Shown here: one piece after another, positions 23,439 to 36,711 of the stretch
Layout of the letters: each line of letters opens with the position of its first letter
Position numbering within the stretch: position 1 is the stretch's first letter
NCBI GenBank assembly: GCA_037953625.1
Contig: CM075650.1
Span: forward strand, 18,729,501-18,793,500
DNA length: 64,000 nt
Source: Crotalaria pallida
Taxonomy: Eukaryota; Streptophyta; Magnoliopsida; Fabales; Fabaceae
Direction: 5' to 3'
Notes under the pieces: model-generated
Databases searched by the model: none
Seen by the model: the letters and a program-made list of their open reading frames with translations, nothing else
Told to the model about the DNA's origin: nothing
Position numbers and translations under genes: made by a program

Positions 23439-26286
23439 ATGGATGGGGCCAATAACAAGTGTTGCAATGGAGAGGAGCCCTCTGGTGAAGACAAGCGTGG
23501 TAGTGGGTATGTTATTTGAAACCAAATATTTATAGTTTGTTCATAGTCTCTTATCATTGTTTACTATGTTCACATCATGCTTACTCAAAGGTGTTCATTT
23601 TTGTAGTCCTCTATGTGAAAGTGAAGGACTGGAAATTGATTCCGACTGCATGCTTCGTAAAAGCGGAGATGCATCACTAGTTAAAGCTTCACTAACAGCA
23701 AACGACGAAGTTCGTGTGGTAAGCGAAGTAACCGAAGACGTGTGTGCTAAAACACCCTTCAACTCCATGGATCCCCAGCAATGCATGGCTGCTTTCTTGG
23801 AGGTAATTCATATCTTATATTTTAAGTTTTTGTTGGTTAAAAACCTTCTAATTTTGCAATTTTTGGGGTCGTATTTCAAACATACAGGACATGAAAAACG
23901 GATGGAAATGTTTGATGAGGTGATGAAAACAAGAATGCAAGTGTTCGACAATGCATTGGCTCAAACCAATCAGTTTGTAAAGTTGCTGGAGCTAGTGGTT
24001 TGTGAAAACCATAACCTAAACACAATGAACAGTATGAAGTCAGTTGATGAGATTGAACAGCAAATGATGAACCCCAAGGATGTGGTACAACCCCTTGTTT
24101 TAAGCAACAAGCACTGTCAATCCCCTGTGCAAACTCTTTTGCAAGAAAGTGCAATTGCAAAGCCTTCTGAGTGTGTTAAGGTTGATTGTACTACAGTGGT
24201 TGGTGAGAATGCGGCACGCAGCATCAAGAAGCATAAGACACCCACCCCTTTGAAGGATTTAGTCATTGATGTTACTGACGATGACCTTTCCATCGATTTG
24301 CATGACTTTGCGCTGGCTTCACCAGACAGCGAGGACGACTTGAAAGGTCAATTGTTGGCATCAAATTCGCAACCAATTACAGATAAAGGGAAGCGCTTGT
24401 TTGATAGCAGGGCACATCCATCTCAAGACACAAAGAAGGTAAAGTTATATTTTTATGTCTTGCTTGATATGCGAAATTATAAGTCCCTTCCAAATTAGAC
24501 ATTCTTTGTTGACCTTCTCTATGGTGAGTTGGCTGCAGGTAAAGTCTGTGACGATGTCACCTGATGTGGAAAGGCTTGGAAAATAGTTATTTCAAACCCC
24601 TCCCTCTGATCCATGCAACAAGAGACAAAAAAGCACTTTAGGTACACCATCCTTTTCAAAAGGTGGAAATGTGTCACAGAAAACGGTTAAGATATCTTCT
24701 TCTGCAAAGAGAGGACGTGGATCAGGGAAGGCACGTGGTGCAGGGATTCCGAAGGTAAACCTTTTATCCCCTAGTTATTTATTTACGTAACAATTAAATT
24801 GACAATTTTACCCCCACACATGTGTGACAATGTTCATGTTTTCGTAGATGTATAAAACCTTGTTTCGTCCCACGTCTGATATGGAGCTAAGCACGAAGGA
24901 GGCACAAGTCTTTGCCTACATTTTCGGTTCAGGATTGGAATTAAAGTAAGTATGCAATTTATGTTAAAACTTGTATAACGTTTCGATTATATCCGGTTAT
25001 GACATAGTTAAATTATGATGGAAACACTAAATTAACATATATATATATATATATCTATATATATCTCAGTGATGTGTTGCTAAGCATTGGAGATACCCTT
25101 GTAACTCGTGGAGAGTTCTATTGCTTCTTACCTGGAAGGGCGATTTCTGCTAAGGTTCGAAATACGTACCTTATGTAAATTTGTTATATCACAGTTTTTG
25201 AATGTTGTTAATCATGCAATCCTTTTTCATCAGCAAATGATCAAGCTTGTGGCACTGAAGTTGTCAGTCATGCAGCATTATTATTCTGGCATAACAACTT
25301 GGTGTTTCCGCCAGATATAGCTGTAATAATCTTTGTCTAAATGATGTATCTGTCAACCTTGTATTACTGTTAGATTATTATTTGTGGAGTGCATATTAGT
25401 ATTTGTTTGATGATATTAATTTAATGATAGGAGGAAGTTATAACCGGGAAGGACTTTGACTTTATGGTGGAAAAATATGCACAGAGACGGATTCATGCAT
25501 GTGATGCCCTTAAGTTTGTAAGTGTCATTGGCTATTACTTCAGGATGCGTACCTGTTAAGTAAATATCTGAAATTAATAGTGCCTGCTGTAGATCTACGT
25601 CCCCATTCAGGAAAACAATCATTGGTATCTTATGGTGGTTTCCATCGTTGACCAAACCATTTATCACCTGGATTCAAACTTGGATTTTGAAAAGATTTTA
25701 CCCCACCGCAGATTAATGAGGCAAATTGTAAGGCAACTTTGTTTTTAGCAGATTATTCGTGTGCTTTAAATTAGAATATAAGATGTTAATTCAAAATTAT
25801 TCCTTGGATTTCAGTGCACTGTCATACATGCCATCGTGTCTGCTCCCTACTTTGGGGGCAATATTCATTCGAGTAAGGAGTTTTGTGATTGGGATATGAT
25901 GGATGCAAGGGGAATACCAAATTGTGGTAGCAGGTAAAAATCGATAAAGCCTGGTTCATTTTCATCATAGGCCCTGAATAAGCATCTCATTAATTTGCTT
26001 AATGTTTGACAGTGATTCCTCTTCACTTTGGGTGGTGGACTGGATGGAAATGGATGACTCCTTCCAACCCAATCTCATTGGAGTGGAAATTGATTGTTAA
26101 GCCTTTTCTCATTCTATTTTCATTGTATTGTTAATGTTCATTGTTAATCATGTTTAATATCAATGGCAGCTGAAGGAGGTCCACGTTCGAGTATAGACTC
26201 CGCTCGCGCTAGTAATGGGTCCATACAACCATTTCAAACGACAAACAGAGGCCTATGCCTTGGCCAAGTGGAATGAATTCAACTAG
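23439..26286 (+). pseudogene. Ulp1-like (C48) cysteine protease gene, degraded
   Basis: About twelve exons with good GT-AG sites can be traced: 23439-23506, 23607-23802, 23888-24438, 24539-24754, 24848-24945, 25070-25154, 25234-25321, 25431-25517, 25593-25727, 25815-25933, from 26013, and from about 26170. The C-terminal part matches Ulp1-type SUMO-protease domains: FIYVPIQENNHWYLMVV with the catalytic His codon at 25620, HLDSN with Asp at 25671, then PNCGSSDSSSLWVVDWM for the Cys region. The N-terminal half is a long, poorly conserved region with a basic GRGSGKARG patch. Damage: a frameshift at the start of exon 3, TAG at 24584 and 26194, and an apparent 1-base loss near 25310. Ulp1-like genes of this type are often carried by Mutator-like elements (Kaonashi group), and a FAR1-type transposase lies 2.4 kb downstream. 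Confidence 0.75.
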
Positions 26287-27027
26287 TTTACTTAGCAAAC
26301 CGACACTTAATTTGAAATTTCATTTTTGGAGTAACTTTGTCATGAAGCCACCGTTATGAAGCATGGTTATGTTAGAGTTAATTTCTGTAATCACATGAAG
26401 TTAAGTTTTAGTACCCTATATATGGTACTTTGTCAATTCCTTTTGGTATGGTATGTAGTTATGGTAGTTAGTCAATTCCTTGTGAATGTGGCTTTTTAGG
26501 TGTTAAGCTACCTTTGTAATGGTCTATCCCTTTTTGTTATTTCTAATGGCGTGTTTGACCAGTTACACATTTCCTTATTTTAATTTTATTTCTTTAATAC
26601 CAAGAAAAACTGACGTGTTTTTGTGATTTATAGTAAAGCAATCTTTTGGGCCCAATTCCTTTACGCCATGATTCGTTTCTGGCCAATTATTTGCATTCCT
26701 TCCGTCATCTCAGTTTAGGCCCAATTACAAATAGGGTTCAACTAAGTAAGTAATAGGGTCTAGTGAATGGCATTGCAATGTCTTATCAAATTAGTAGGAG
26801 TTCAGGCTATGCTTCAGACTTTTAAATAAACGACGTTTTCCCCAATGGATTGTAAATATTAATTTTGACTCACCTTCACTTTTTTCAACCGTTCTAGTAA
26901 TTACGAAATTAAATTTCCACAAAACCCCAATCAAACTTTCGTCTATTAAAGCAACACAAGAGGCAATTAACCTTTCACAATTCTAAACATCTATCAACCA
27001 TTAGGTCTATTTTGTAACGTAGAAAAA
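26287..27027. other. Intergenic, no gene seen
   Basis: AT-rich spacer between the Ulp1-like and B3-like genes, holding the 3' flank of the former and presumably the promoter of the latter. An AAACGACGTTTT box lies near 26830. No ORF or clear repeat was recognised. Confidence 0.5.
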
Positions 27028-27846
27028 ATGATGAGAGGAGCAGGAAGGGGTCGTGGTGTAAGGATGGGCAATGGTGCAAGGGGCAACCGTTGTAGGGGTC
27101 ATGGTGGTAGGGGCCAACGTGAAAGGGGCCACGATGCAAGGGGCCAAGCTGTGCCTCCTGGAAGAAGGAGGGGAAATAGGCCCTACTTTGTTTGGCAATG
27201 CACTAATGTAGATGTAAGAAACTTGTAATCTTTCTTAAACAAAATTTCCATTGTTAATATGTATTATTTCACATTTGTTAGGAACCACCGATCATCCCGT
27301 TCATGCCACAGTGGTTTAGAGAGGACCATGGTGGAGAGTTGCCTCAAGGTCCAGCAGAGGAGTTACCCCCCAACCAATCGGGTTCGCGGGTACGTATCCG
27401 GCCAACCCAGTGGACCATCACAAACAATGGACAGGTATTATACTACACCCTGTGTTAATACTTACTTTTTGTTGAAAAACTTTGCGGATTTCTTACACAA
27501 CAAACGAAATTTAGTTTTCATATAGAACCTACCACCTATGTTTGTGAATGGTTGCATCAACAACCAACTCAATGCCATAACATTTCGGGGTGTTGATGGT
27601 AATGGCAATGGGAATGGACTGGAAAGGACTTGCGGTTTATATGTCAGTGGGTCGAATTACAGGATCACCAACGGATGGCGTGACTTCTGCCAAGGAATGG
27701 GCATAGAACCTGGATTTGGGCTCGTCCTTGGGGTGGTGGATGGGGCCCGTAATATCGTAATTGTTCAAATAGATGACCATGGGGACAACGAAAATGAGGA
27801 TGACGAAGACGACGACAATGACGACGAGGAGAACCATGAGGAGTAA
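27028..27846 (+). CDS. B3-like protein with RG-rich N-terminus and acidic tail
   Basis: Three exons (27028-27213, 27282-27434, 27526-27846), all introns in phase 0 with GT-AG ends, give an intact 219-aa frame. Residues 1-55 are Gly/Arg-rich (RGAGRGRG-type repeats), as in RNA-binding or nuclear proteins. From about residue 117 comes a B3-like fold pattern: PPMFVNGCINNQ, then RTCGLYVSGSNYRITNGWRDF and EPGFGLVLGVVD. This resembles the GW-F...G..L core of REM/B3 DNA-binding domains. The last 30 residues are almost all Asp, Glu and Asn. It is the only undamaged multi-exon gene in the window. It lies between Ulp1-like and transposase remnants, so it may be transposon cargo. The B3 call is by eye; a diverged relative is possible. 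Confidence 0.6.
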
Positions 27847-28732
27847 GCTATCCTGCTACGGGGAAGATTAGTTGTACCTAAGTTAATGCTATGATGATGA
27901 TCTGTTTCTTGAACCTACTACCTATGTCTCGTGAGATGTCTCGTGAGGAGATGTTCTATTTGTTTTCTTTTGTCATGAATTATCTATGTTGACCTGATGT
28001 TTTACTCCTTTTGTGATGTCGTTAATGAATAAAATCTTCCCCATGTTTTATGTGTTTCACAGACAAGTACTCTCTAAGATGACTAAATAACTAACTGTCT
28101 TGGAAAACTGCTGCTAATTCTCACAACTAACTTAGTAATTATATCTTAAAAAACCAATGGGATAACATGCTGCTAATTCTAATAAAAAAAATTAGACACC
28201 GGAGACAATTTAAACACATGAGCCAATATGGCAACTTGTATAACCAATGGGATAGACAAAAGGTGAGCAAAAGAAGAAATCAAGAAACAACTTAAGTAAA
28301 CACAAGGTAAACAAACATACTCTTTAAACCAAACTCACAACATATATCAAATTAGTCAATAAACAAACAACTTAAGTAGGAACTATTGAACTAGTTTCCC
28401 ACCACAGATACACAACAGATCAACTAGTTTTCCAAAGCAGATACATACGAGTATACGACAAAGTGGTAAACCAAATTTATCGGAACTATTAAAATAGTTT
28501 CCCAAGTCAGATAGATAATACCGAACTAACACAGATAGATACGACAACGATAATACGACCAAGCAAGCAGATAGCTTCCCAAGTCAGATAGCTTCACTCC
28601 ACTGTACCTGCACACTCAACTGGACCTGAAATTAAAAATTTCAAACTTTAATTAATGGAAATCCAAACAACACTTGTTAAAAAACAACAACTTTCATTGT
28701 AAACAATACCAGTGGGGCGGAAAAACGTTTCT
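27847..28732. other. Intergenic 3' flanks, no gene seen
   Basis: The B3-like gene (+) and the transposase gene (-) converge here. The text is AT-rich with loosely repeated phrases (AACTAGTTTCCCA, CAGATAGATAC and AACCAATGGGATA, each seen two or three times between 28150 and 28600). No ORF of interest. Confidence 0.5.
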
Positions 28733-30991
28733 TCATCGTCCACCGCCCCTTCTCTTCAGTGGAGTAGGGTCCATAATCCCGCTACAATTGCCTTGCGAAC
28801 TACACCCTCCACTTTCGTCATATTTTCCCTCCAACAACATAATTTCATTGCAAACCTTCTCCCGAACAGATTTGTAGTCATCAGCATTACGTGACGCCAG
28901 ATTGCACAATCGCCTACAACATGACATCAACCCACCAAGACGGCTATACACCAGATTATCACCCATCCAATTTCCTTTCTCAATGGCACCCAACCCGTGC
29001 CCTTGCTTAGCCATCTTTGTCCATCGTCCCATAATTACACATTTAGGAAGCTCACCGATATCAAAGAAAAATATAACAACAAAGATGTGTGCACAAGGAA
29101 TACCTTGAGATTCAAATCGCTGGCAGCAACATTTTATTTGAAGTGAATCAGCATCATACGAAACACGCCAAGCCTTCCTACCATTACGATAGTACGCAAC
29201 GGTGTATATCATGTAAGAGGTGGTTTCCTTACAACCAATCACTTTCATCTTACCAGCCTTCTTCATGTAAATGCAGCACATGAAGAACATTTTCCTTGTG
29301 TACACTTTCGCTGCATCCTTCTCCAAGTCCTCCATTGTGGTTTGCACTACAGGATCATCATAACAAGAGTTGAAATCAGCCTCTACCTCTGAGTTGCGCA
29401 AATTGTTTAGTGCACGTTGAAAATGCTGAACCAATTCAGCCAAATCATGTGAGTTCTTTACAAATCTGCCCAGCTGCGCATGTAGGGCCTCACATCGAGA
29501 TGTGGTCCTAAATCCACCAAAGAACTTCCCTCGCATGTAAGCAGCAGCCCACATATCCTTTCTCATGTACAAGTCATTCACCCGCCTATTACCCTCAACA
29601 CCACATTCGGTCACCATTAAATTCCACCTGCGTCGGAATTCACCAACATCATAGTTACCAAGCATCATATTTCTGAACATAGAGGTAAACTTTTTGTTTG
29701 CTAAGTTGCTTGTCGCATTTCTTATCAGATGCCAAGCGCACAAACGATGATGTGTGTTTGGAAAAACAATCCTTATGGCATTTCTCATAGTCAAGTCACC
29801 ATCGGTTATCACAGCATTTGGAGCCTTCCCTTTCATGGCACTCAAAAACTGCTGAAGCAACCAAACATAGGTGCCCTCGGTTTCGTCACTCACAATAGCA
29901 CCACCAAACACGATGGTATGGTTATGATTGTTCACCCCGGAGAATACGACAAGGGTACAATTGTACTTGTTTCTTCCATAAGTAGCATCAAACGCCAAAA
30001 CATCACCAAATATCTCATAATCAAACCGGCTACATCCATCACACCAAAAAAAATTCTCCAAATGATTATCATCTCCTGTTGTGTACGACCAAACATTCCA
30101 GGGTCTGTTGTTGCAAAATCCTCCAGGTAGCAGAGAGCCTTGTTCCTTTCTCCATTTGTTGTCACTCTTTCCTTGTGAATCAAGTTGTACATGTCCCTTT
30201 TTCGGAAACCACTTTTAGAGAAACCACCGGCTTGCTCTGCTAGAGAACCATAAATTTGTGGAGTGTTGATTCCTACACTTCGCAACCCACGCATCTACGC
30301 AGCATCTTCCTCTCCAATTCTTCTATGAGAACGCAACATACCTGTGTACTTGTGACCCATTAACGGATGATTGTTTTCATCGTTAAAGTAAGACACAACC
30401 CATCGCCCAGAATCTTTATTCAAACGAATCCGCATTGAAGCTTGACACCCATAACGGGTAATGGCTTTTGGCTCACGAACCCGGTTCTCTACAATGCCAA
30501 GTTGCCTATACCCCTGGCTGCTACAAACAAAGTTGGGCCTAACGATTGCTCCACTCACATTCTTTCCAATCTTGCTTTTACGGATGCTAAATCCACTAAC
30601 CAACCCATAAGTGTTGTAGAAGTCATAACCGACAACATTATCAGCAAAATGATACTTAGATAACTCACGGGCCCAATATCGTCCATACCATCAATCTGAT
30701 ACATATCGTCACCATTAAGAGCAACATCTTCCTCCCACTCCATGTCATCCTCACACTCAATGTCATCCTCACACTCCATGTCATCCTCTACCTACATCAG
30801 GAAAATACGTGACAAAAATCATTCTCCCTCGATAACAAGTTAATATTAAATGTTAATACGCACTTATTAAATAAAATAAAATTAGTTTACCAAAAAAATA
30901 AAAAACCAAATCTTACCTCATTCACACCTTCTCCCAAATCAGTTTCAATTGGGGGGTTTCCCACATTGTTGGAACTTGAATCTTCACACAT
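28733..30991 (-). pseudogene. FAR1-related / MULE transposase gene, degraded
   Basis: Minus-strand gene with a first exon near 30991-30916 (donor GAG/GTAAGA) and a second from 30791. In order: an acidic N-terminus; a FAR1-type zinc DNA-binding domain (near 30640-30330) ending in FNDENNHPL; then the MULE transposase core with catalytic Asp in FDATYGRNKY, Asp in ITDGDLTMRNA and a candidate Glu in SRCEALHAQL. A SWIM zinc finger follows (CCCQRFESQGIPCAHIF). The last part is open from 30061 to 28733. Damage: apparent single-base shifts near 30670 and 30065, a TAG at 30295-30297 where related proteins read on, and a probable extra base in exon 1. Such proteins cut and paste Mutator-like elements or, when domesticated, act as light-signalling factors; here the breaks argue for a dead transposase. 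Confidence 0.8.
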
Positions 30992-32319
30992 TTTTCACAA
31001 TACGAATTGTAAACGCATAAACAAGACCAAAAAATTGGGGAAAAAAATGATTACTCAACAAAAAAGAAAAAACAAGTGTATGTGGTGCTGCATAAAAAAC
31101 GATTACCCACTAACACTTTCCACCTCAAGGAACAACGACACTCACTAAAAGGATGACACATACCTGCAAAATGAGCTCACTAAGGCGATAGACTTCTACA
31201 AGATGGAGACTCTACCACTGAAGAAGAAGATGGACAAAGGAAGGGGTTCCCAGATCTGAAATGTGTGGGGGATAGAAAGTAACCCCAAAAAAAACTCTCT
31301 GTCACAAAAACAGCTTCAATCTGTGCGGAGATGTTGACATTTCATTCAACGGGGATATTTTTTTTCTTCAACGGAAATCGGGGTTACTTTTTTAACCTTC
31401 AGTTACAAACTTTATGTTACTATTTCCTTTGGTTTTTACTCTTATTGCACATATATCCTTTAACTTACAAAACTGGCAGCAGGTCAAGAAACTGGCACCA
31501 TTGGTGTCTCATTGACTTTGGAAACCATGCTAAAAGGCTTCGTTACGTGGGCAATGTTTGATGCAATTGCTTTAGGGTAGGATGTAATAGTTATGCATGT
31601 AGGTGTAATGACGAAAAAACTCCAGCAGTGAACCCTTTGTTATTTTTATTACAAAACTAGTTCATCATTTTGATTTCAATTTAAATTATTTACTCCCTGT
31701 GTTATTTTTATTCAAACCAACACACTTTGCATTAAATGAAGATGGGCAGTAACATAAAATAAAAAAGACAACCTGGTTCACAAACAGAACAAGTGTATTC
31801 ATTTTCCTCTTTCCACACACTAGTGCTTCGATTTTCTATTGCTGCCCTTTCCTTGCTATCAAGCCTCATTACTTGTTTCTGGCAATCTAAGAGTGACCTT
31901 CCATCCTTCAAAAATAATATTTTACCACAAGAATAAGGTATTGTGTTGTGTCACTGTTATTATCACCACTAATATGAGCAATGAAGCCATTAAGACCATA
32001 TATCTCCTTACAACACCTGCACTTGATAGGAGCGAGAGATGCATTTAGGTGGAATAAAATGAAGAATGTGTTGCGGGTTTTAAACATTGTTTTGTTTGTT
32101 CATGAACACAGGGAGGCGAATCAATTGGTGGATGAGTTGGTGAAACAAATTCCGTGCTTTGTAAAATTAATCAAAATGATAGCCAAGTTCCATTATCAGA
32201 ATGATAACCAAGTTGGTTAAAATGTTAGATTAATCAAGAAAGGATAGCCAAGTTCCATTCAAATAAGTTATGTACCTAATTAACAACCTACAACTTCAAC
32301 TACACAAACTAAATAATAG
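30992..32319. other. Intergenic, no gene seen
   Basis: Promoter side of the transposase gene and 3' side of the next minus-strand gene. It holds A-rich stretches and a GGGGATA / CGGGGTTAC pair near 31357-31386, but I could not find a convincing terminal inverted repeat. Small ORFs here look like noise. Confidence 0.45.
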
Positions 32320-33235
32320 TCAATTATCAGGTGGCCTTGAGCAGGGCACAACCCATTCGCCAGTCTTCTCATTCTTCAAAAAGTTAACTTGATCTCCCTC
32401 AATCAGGTCTCTATCATCAACAAAACCATACCAACCATAGACAAAATATGATCGGTTGTTCCTTTTCCACAAAATGTAACACCTCTTGGCCTTCTTCTTT
32501 CCCCTGAGTCTCGCATTCACGAATTGTTGACCAACCTTCAAATGCTTATCATGAATATATTCAGGTATTGGCTGAAATCCACAAATTATCATACATAAAT
32601 TATAGGATATGCTTAAATATGAATTCAGAAACAAAAAGAGTTTCATTATGCTATGTTTTCAAAGCATACAGTAATGGTAGTCTCAATATCATAATGGTTA
32701 CTGTATATGATCAACATAAAAGTATGGACAACTCTCAAAGGAAAGTACTCATCATTTAATTACTCATATTCAAAATGGTTACTGGATCCAAATTAGTGCA
32801 TAAATCAAAGCGTCCAATGTTAGTTAGTATAGAGATCTCAGCATAGCTAATGTTACTGGTGTGGGAGCATTGTGCACCTATTCTCTTTACATTAAAAATA
32901 AAAAAGACATAAATTCACTCAATTTCAGTGTACTTTAACCATAGAAAATTAAAGGAACTACTAGTGACTGATTCTTCTTCAATAGCCAACTCATGATAAC
33001 ACTTGAAAAGAGTTGAACAAGCATCGTCCCATCATCATCAACAAATGAGGAACCAAAGTGATTGTATTCTCCCTCCATCTCCTAAACACAAAAATAAATG
33101 TAAACAATAACACTACTTACTCAAAAATTCAGTAACTATATGTATGCAAACAAGACTTACTGCAAAAGGATCAACAATGCCCCAATACTCTTCCGATGAG
33201 TCGTCAAAATCGTCAAATCAATTATCTATATGTTC
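32320..33235 (-). pseudogene. Second B3-like gene, probably damaged
   Basis: The last exon (32571-32320, after a TTTCAG acceptor) encodes PIPEYIHDKHLKVGQQF, then SYFVYGWYGFVDDRDLIEGDQVNFLKN and a short tail. This has the HL..G, GW..FV and L.EGD.V.F spacing of plant B3 domains. Upstream exons appear at about 33081-32965 (MEGEYNHFGSSFVDDDG) and 33235-33159 (SSEEYWGIVDPFA before a GTAAGT donor). An in-frame TGA near 33220 and uncertain joining of the middle exon suggest decay or a missed exon. It shares no obvious sequence with the B3-like gene at 27028 beyond the core pattern. Confidence 0.45.
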
Positions 33236-33727
33236 GGGTTGCTTGTACGTTTCTTCTTCTTTGTATCTGCTGCTGAACTTGCAACATCAATTTTTTCTAA
33301 ATAGTTGCTTCCGGTACTCTCACACTACGACATAACCTCCTTTCCTTTCCTTGAACTAGCAATTTTTACCACAACATCAACAAATATACACATAAAACCA
33401 GAAATGAAAGATTAGAATGAAATCAGGTTAAATTTACCTTGCCATTTTTGGAGCAAAACAAAGAAAATATTCCAAAATCTTTCATAGAGAAAACAAAATC
33501 AAAATGGTTAAAGATAATTGAACAACAGAAAGAGGGAACAAGGAACAAATTGGAAAAGGCAAGAGGGAGGAACTGAAAAAGTTTTGAATCAGGAGCATCA
33601 GCAATAAGAACCAAAAACATTCTCAATCAGAACCAAAAAAGTTTTAACTTGCAGGCATGAGCAATTATGTTTGAATCAAATTTAAAACTTTGAGCATGAC
33701 TAATTAGAAGCAAAAAAGTTTTCAATC

Positions 33728-35060
33728 AGGAGTGTTGATGTTCCGACAAGTGTATCGGGTCAGCAAGTAATATAGTCGGAAGACCAGTATCGTCCCACAG
33801 AGATTGTGAATAGAATTCTATAATTCCTACCTTATTTTAATTATTAGCGTCACTTGCAAATTAATGCTGAAAATTAAATATAAATTTATGATGTGAAAAC
33901 TAAAACTAAACTACACTTAACTTAAGTAAAACAAATTAAGAATGAAAAAGAATAAGATGGGAAAACGTTAGGAATCCGGTTTCATTGTAGAATCTAGTTT
34001 ACTAGTTATGAACCTCTGTTTTTCTCTTGAATCAACAACAATTTCATATTTAACAATTACCAAATCTCTTTAATAATTGTGTTTCCTAATTAATTACTAC
34101 CCTTAATCTCTTAAGTAGTCCCTAATCAATTAGTCATTCATGAAGCTTGCTGAAATTTAATGTTATACAACCAACAAGAGTATCTCTACCAATGAACAAT
34201 TGTAAAGCTTGATTGCTATGGTCATACCAAATTCCCAATTTGTCAATTGAGGAATTAGGTTCCCAAAACACAAACGGGCCCTTATTCATGTTAAACAATA
34301 AAAACACACTCAAGCAATTGATTCAATTGAAAAACATCAATTCATAACGATTATAAACAAAACGATTCAAACAAATCCACCATCATCCTAACTGGGGTTT
34401 TAGTTACACATGATTAAGAATGAAAAGTAAGAGAGAAGAGAAGAACCCATAGCCATAGACAACTCTTGAGTCTTCAATAATCTTCAATCTCCAAGGCGGA
34501 TTCCTCCGGTTGTTGATCTCCGATCCTTTCTCTCATACATAAACTCTCTCTTTCAATGTAATCTCCCCTAATGAGTGCTGAACAACTACTCTAAAACCTA
34601 ATTTTAATGTTACAAATCTATTGTGGACTGAATCCTCCAAGGAAATTCTGAGTTGGGCTTTTTCTGGTGCACGCGCGCCCCAGGCGCACGCGACCTCCGG
34701 CCTCAGGCGCGCGGGGTCTGATGAATTTTCTTTTTTTCTCAATTGGCGCGCCTCAGGCGCACCCGTCCTTGCGCCTCAGGAGCGCAAGATAGTCCCTGAC
34801 TCCGTTTTGCTCCGTTCTTTTTCCATTTGCAAGATCTTTTCGTTCTCTTTTCAGGTCCATACATATTTTCTCCATTTGAGCTTCAAAAAGTACCTGAAAC
34901 ACTAACAAACGGATCAAAACTTTCAAAGGATTCACAACTCCTAACTATTTCTAAAAACTAACAAAAAGCCTACAAAATACTTGAGAAACAAGCCCAACAC
35001 TTAGTAAAAGGGAGTCAAATCAATGCTCAAAACACTATATATTAGACCCAAATCAAGGAG
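33728..35060. mobile_element. Solo LTR (1323 bp) with TSD AGGAG
   Basis: A TG...CA block (33733-35055) is flanked by AGGAG at 33728-33732 and 35056-35060. The flanks match each other's context: the phrase AGGAGCATCAGCAATAAG at 33592 resembles the right flank. The interior begins like a dispersed plant repeat with GACAAGTGTATCGGGTC and has no coding capacity, primer site or second LTR. A GC-rich core (34660-34800) repeats words such as CTCAGGCGC and CCCAGGCGC. It was probably left by LTR-LTR recombination. Confidence 0.75.
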
Positions 35061-36196
35061 CATGAGCAATAACAACCAAAAACAATGGTGACTCAGGGGC
35101 ATGAGCATGACCCTTCATTCCAACTCAGACAATCTCAATGGTGAATGATAACCAATGCATCAGTGCATGTTTTATGCACTTGAGCCACACCCCAGGAATC
35201 AACGCACAAGTAAAAACGAAAAAAAAAAACCAAATCAATGTTAGAACCCAATTTTTTGCACAAGAACAAGGTAGAAACGAAAAGGAAAATAGAATAACAA
35301 GGTAAAAACGAAAAATACCCAATTCAATTTTAGAACCCAATTTGTATGCACAAGAACAAGTTACAAACCAAAACCCTAAACACAAAACGAAAAAGAAAAG
35401 AACCAAGAACAAGGTATAAAAACAACACAAAACAAAAAGTAAAAAGGAAAAAGAACAGAAAATTGCCAAAAAAGAAGGTAGAAACGAAGAAGAACAAGGT
35501 AAAAAAGAGAAAGAAAAAACTCACTATGTAGCAAACAAAATCGATAATGTGTTGGACGAAAATAAAGTAGATCGAAGAAGCAAGCTAGAACACTGACCTC
35601 ACCGAGATCGATCGACAAAACAACCCAGAACGATTGAATGTGGAGGAACAGGGATGGTGAAGTGAAATTGGGGCTTTTGGGAAGCAGAAACAACTGTGGT
35701 GATGAAACGACGTTTTTGTTGAAGTGTAGAACACAAAACGACGTCGTCTCAAAATTTATTTCCCAACCCCCCTGTGAAACGACGACGTTTCAGTAAGGGG
35801 TTTTTAGAAAAAAATTTAATAGCTGTATTTGAAATTGGTCAGCGCAAATTTGGGTCGTCCGTGACACATGATGTACAATCAACGGACGAGATTAGCCATG
35901 CATTAGTGCATGATTTCCATTTCCATACATTTGAGCCTGACCCATTTATACTTCATAACTCACGGTGTCATCTTCTTCCAACCAAAAACATAGTAAATTC
36001 AGATATGATGTCTTGCACTCTAGATGTTTGTCTAAATTACTAAATGGTTTCCCATGCCTCTATTTGATACCTTTCTCTTTGCTCCAATCAAGAACTAATT
36101 TTAATTTTATGATTTAAGAACTCTCCAAACAGACACCCAACAACAACATGTTTCACATATCAGACACACTTTCTCACACACAACACCGTTGTTCCA
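35061..36196. other. A-rich spacer with degenerate repeats
   Basis: 35210-35520 is strongly A/G-rich with loosely repeated phrases (TTAGAACCCAATTT twice; GAACAAGGTA several times). The opposite-strand Phe/Leu-rich ORFs there are composition effects. AAACGACG boxes, some palindromic (ACGACGTCGT), cluster at 35704-35790. No gene is recognised before 36197. Confidence 0.5.
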
Positions 36197-36711
36197 ATGG
36201 ATTTCCACAGTCTTTCAATAAAGGAGTTGCAGGCTCGTTGCATGAAGAACAAAATCCTTGCCAATCAAACTAACTTTGCCATGGCTGAAGCTTTCTCTGC
36301 TCTTCCTCAAGTTCAAAGATTGGATGAAATTCTGAAACTGTAACATCCCTAATTTAATTCCAAGCAATAATTAATGAATTAATGGGTTTAAAGTGTAGGA
36401 AATGGGTAGATTAATTGCTTAAAGAATTTTGGGAGCAAGGTGAGTAGTATTTATGAGTATTAGGAGTTGTGTAGGAGGCATTGGTAGCAAGGGGAAAAAT
36501 TATCTAAGCGAAATCGGGAGTTAAATCGGTGTTTTAAATGTTAGAAATCAACCGAAAAGAGAAAATTAGGAATTTATTATAGGATGCTAAGAAATTAAAT
36601 TCCACCGTTGGATATGAAGTTTAAGGGATTAAGAAGCTTGTCTCCAAATTTGGGCAAGATCCGACGGTTAACGAAGAAGTTATGATACAGTCAACTCAGA
36701 GTCAACAGACC

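Noticed and set aside
31340..31400. Terminal inverted repeat for the FAR1-type element
   Set aside because: GGGGATA and GGGGTTAC phrases occur, but I found no matching partner on the other side of the cluster.
32320..32646. Reading the upstream codons of this frame (hydrophobic start) as a signal peptide
   Set aside because: A TTTCAG acceptor at 32572 shows that the hydrophobic part is intron; the exon starts after it.
35125..35693. Phe/Leu-rich ORFs that look like membrane proteins
   Set aside because: The plus strand is A-rich low-complexity DNA; overlapping frames on both strands all show the same bias.
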